From Nitrospinae bacterium CG11_big_fil_rev_8_21_14_0_20_56_8 (GTDB lineage: Bacteria > Nitrospinota > Nitrospinia > Nitrospinales > VA-1): a stretch of 14,793 nt of DNA. This document shows, in pieces, positions 12,797 to 14,793 of the stretch; position 1 is the stretch's first letter; the number at the start of each line of letters is the position of its first letter. Position numbers and translations under genes: made by a program. The DNA is taken from positions 2,838-17,630 of the forward strand of contig PCWF01000068.1 of assembly GCA_002796165.1 (NCBI GenBank). The letters run 5' to 3'. The notes below the pieces were generated by a model. That model ran no database searches. It was not told the DNA's origin and was given only the letters and a program-made list of their open reading frames with translations.

Positions 12797-14793
12797 ATGA
12801 TCGCCCCGAATGTTTTCAGAGGGATTCTGAGGTTTGCGGGGTGGCTTGTGGTAGGGCTCCTATTGGAAGGGAGCGGCACCGCCCAAGAGGCGCCTTTGCT
12901 CTCCAACGGCAATTTTCAAGATGGTTTGGCTTCTTGGGAAGTGCGCCCTACGCCACATGGTCCCCTCCATGGTGGGCAACCCTTTCTTCTGGAGGAGAAT
13001 CGCGCCTCACTTCTCAGATACCAGGAATTGGCCCCGATTGTTCGGTGGCAAAGGGACACTTCCATCCCTTTTAATCAGGATATTGATGTTCTGAGTGAGG
13101 CGGCCGGAAAGTTTTTCAACATCCGGTCAAAAGCCGGCATCACGACCCAGTCCACTCTCTCCATGGTCCAGGTCCTGAAAGTTTCGGATGTCAGGAATGT
13201 TGGCTTGAATGCCAAGTTTCGGGTCGGGGAACGCCATGGTTTGCCCAAGGCGATTTTGGAGGTCGAATTTTTTAGGGGCGATTATCCTGTTGGAAGAATG
13301 TTGTACTACTTGGGAGGAGTGCCAGGCGGGGGCTGGTTTCAAACTCCCAACACCATTTTTGAGGATGCCTCCAAACGCCGGTTTTTCTCTGCCGCGGTGG
13401 TTTTCCCGGAAAATCCCGGACAATGGTACGACACCAAAAATCGCAATCCTGCGGAGGATTTCAACGCCGCCGTGCGCCGCCATGGGAGTACTGAATCCAA
13501 ATTGCTGGAGGAGTTACATCCCGATCGTCTGGTAGTCACCCTGCGACACGACATCCACCAACCTGGAGATGTCTTGTCCATGGATTACCGGGACGTCCGG
13601 ATCTGGTCCGATCGGTCTTCTAATAATTTCCGGAAACGCTTCGACCTGCAAAAGGAAAAACCACGAATCCTGTCCCTCGGCCAGGCGGGGATCACTTCCC
13701 CGGAACTGGCGGCCTTTTTTTCCCGGTCCGGAATTGGCCTGGCTTTGGCTGTCTCGACGGAGAGAGGGGTGGATCTGATCCATGCCCCCGTCCCGGTAAA
13801 TCCGGGTGGAAGATATCTACTGGAATTCTGGGCTTATAATAGAGATGAAACTTCAAATCTTCCCATCATTAGAATCAAAGACGGAGAGGGCAGGGAACTG
13901 ATTGTGCATGTCCCCGGCCAACTCCGAAATGGCAATTGGGAAAAGGTGGCCGTGCCTTTCCGCACTACGGAGTCTCCGAAAATCCGCATTACCATTCAAA
14001 CCCCTGAAGGCACTTTCCTGTATACGGATTTTCAATTGACCCCTCTACCCGATTCTCTGATGGAAATTGACCGCACACTCAAAGAAAAACTCCACGCTTC
14101 TTCGATCCGGCTTGACCTGGCCCCGGCTTTCCAGAGCAAGATGGATGATATCGTGGCGGAGATTCCTCCCCCGCTTCCCTTTTCCCCGATCAATTTGAAA
14201 ATATTGGCCGACCAGTTCAAGGAATTTTTTCCGGGCGGCATGTTGCTGGATGGGGTTCAGTACCCGATGGAAATACGTTATCGCGGTATGTTGGCCGACC
14301 ATTGGACAGGGCGAAAGCGTTCCTACAAGGTCCGCCTTTCGAATGGAGAAAAACTGCCTAAAGGGCAGAAAGAATTGAACTTCATCATTCCTGAGGACGA
14401 CGACGGATTGTTCTACGAATTTGCCTTTAACACCCTGATTCGGCGCTTCGGTCTTCATGCCCCGGATACTCATTTCGTCGGATTGAGTATGAACGAACGT
14501 TTCATGGGGCTGTACTTGCAGACCGAGGAGTATAAAAGCACCTTTTGGGAAACCAACAGTTTGGCCCCGGGCAATGTCTACCATGCGGTGCATTTAGATA
14601 GTCAGGCCTTTGGCCAGTCAGGCCTGAGTTCAGCTCATAACCCAGGTTGGTTCGCGAAAAAAAATGCCTTTAGTCTGAAGGATCATGATATCCGCAAAAA
14701 GGATTTTTCAGAATTGGATATGTTGATCCAGGTCATGGGCATGAATGACGACGGGGCCTTTGCCCGAAATATTTTTAATATTCTGGACCGGGA
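12797..14793 (+). CDS. Exported CotH-kinase family protein (partial, C-terminus beyond right edge)
   Basis: At least 665 residues, open to the window end. The ATG at 12797 follows GGAG by five bases and begins a signal peptide (MIAPNVFRGILRFAGWLVVG, cleavage near TAQEA). An ATG at 12731 in the same frame has a weaker ribosome site and would bury the signal behind 22 extra residues. Residues about 35-260 begin NGNFQDGLASWEV, a start typical of jelly-roll carbohydrate-binding domains; a second such domain spans about 310-415. The C-terminal part from about residue 430 matches CotH: YPMEIRYRG (near 490), KRSYKVRLSNGEK (near 506), an acidic loop with DDDGLFYEFAFNTLIRRFG (near 535), and FMGLYLQTEEY (near 569). 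CotH proteins are atypical kinases; Bacillus CotH phosphorylates spore-coat proteins. With an export signal, its target is probably extracytoplasmic, perhaps the neighbouring beta-helix protein; this is inference. Active-site residues beyond the edge cannot be checked. Confidence 0.86.
   Translation, partial: MIAPNVFRGILRFAGWLVVGLLLEGSGTAQEAPLLSNGNFQDGLASWEVRPTPHGPLHGGQPFLLEENRASLLRYQELAPIVRWQRDTSIPFNQDIDVLSEAAGKFFNIRSKAGITTQSTLSMVQVLKVSDVRNVGLNAKFRVGERHGLPKAILEVEFFRGDYPVGRMLYYLGGVPGGGWFQTPNTIFEDASKRRFFSAAVVFPENPGQWYDTKNRNPAEDFNAAVRRHGSTESKLLEELHPDRLVVTLRHDIHQPGDVLSMDYRDVRIWSDRSSNNFRKRFDLQKEKPRILSLGQAGITSPELAAFFSRSGIGLALAVSTERGVDLIHAPVPVNPGGRYLLEFWAYNRDETSNLPIIRIKDGEGRELIVHVPGQLRNGNWEKVAVPFRTTESPKIRITIQTPEGTFLYTDFQLTPLPDSLMEIDRTLKEKLHASSIRLDLAPAFQSKMDDIVAEIPPPLPFSPINLKILADQFKEFFPGGMLLDGVQYPMEIRYRGMLADHWTGRKRSYKVRLSNGEKLPKGQKELNFIIPEDDDGLFYEFAFNTLIRRFGLHAPDTHFVGLSMNERFMGLYLQTEEYKSTFWETNSLAPGNVYHAVHLDSQAFGQSGLSSAHNPGWFAKKNAFSLKDHDIRKKDFSELDMLIQVMGMNDDGAFARNIFNILDR

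Overview
The window looks like a chromosomal segment of a marine or salt-exposed Gram-negative-type bacterium. It combines ectoine synthesis genes, a sigma-54-dependent NtrB/NtrC-type pair, good Shine-Dalgarno sites and GC-rich codon use over most of its length. A Nitrospinota-like or deltaproteobacterial-type lineage is my guess, but nothing here (no rRNA, no phylogenetic marker) fixes it.

Layout. (1) 1-1611, minus strand: ectA (diaminobutyrate acetyltransferase) overlaps ectB (diaminobutyrate transaminase), which runs off the left edge. ectA seems to use a CTG start, and its predicted promoter carries a palindrome at the transcription start. (2) 1612-2166: a long, partly very AT-rich intergenic stretch with no ectR-like regulator, ending in an inverted repeat ahead of a small two-helix membrane protein (2167-2418, plus). 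(3) 7371-2438, minus: a tight five-gene operon, reading FmdB-like zinc ribbon, soluble PAS histidine kinase, NtrC-type sigma-54 activator, then two tandem M14-type deacylases (AstE/aspartoacylase/DoeB superfamily). The second deacylase has lost key active-site residues. (4) 8443-7484, minus: ilvE, branched-chain aminotransferase. (5) 8529-8695, plus: tRNA-Lys(TTT) and tRNA-Glu(TTC) behind a perfect -35 box. (6) 8787-9536, plus: an unrecognised secreted protein with four cysteines. (7) 9809-14793, plus: a block of VTC-type polyphosphate polymerase-like protein, DUF4956 membrane protein, exported parallel beta-helix protein and exported CotH-kinase protein (cut by the right edge).

The most interesting part is block 7. 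A cytosolic CYTH/VTC catalytic domain, a polytopic membrane partner, and two exported proteins (a predicted solenoid with acidic turns and a CotH protein kinase) suggest one envelope-associated system whose chemistry is undefined. The VTC gene and the first half of DUF4956 are clearly AT-richer than the ectoine/NtrBC side, and the block lies downstream of two tRNA genes, so acquisition by transfer is plausible. The second theme is the NtrBC/deacylase operon. Its deacylases belong to the superfamily that includes DoeB, which removes the acetyl group from the product EctA makes, so a link to the neighbouring ectoine genes is a testable idea. No mobile element, CRISPR array or rRNA was seen.
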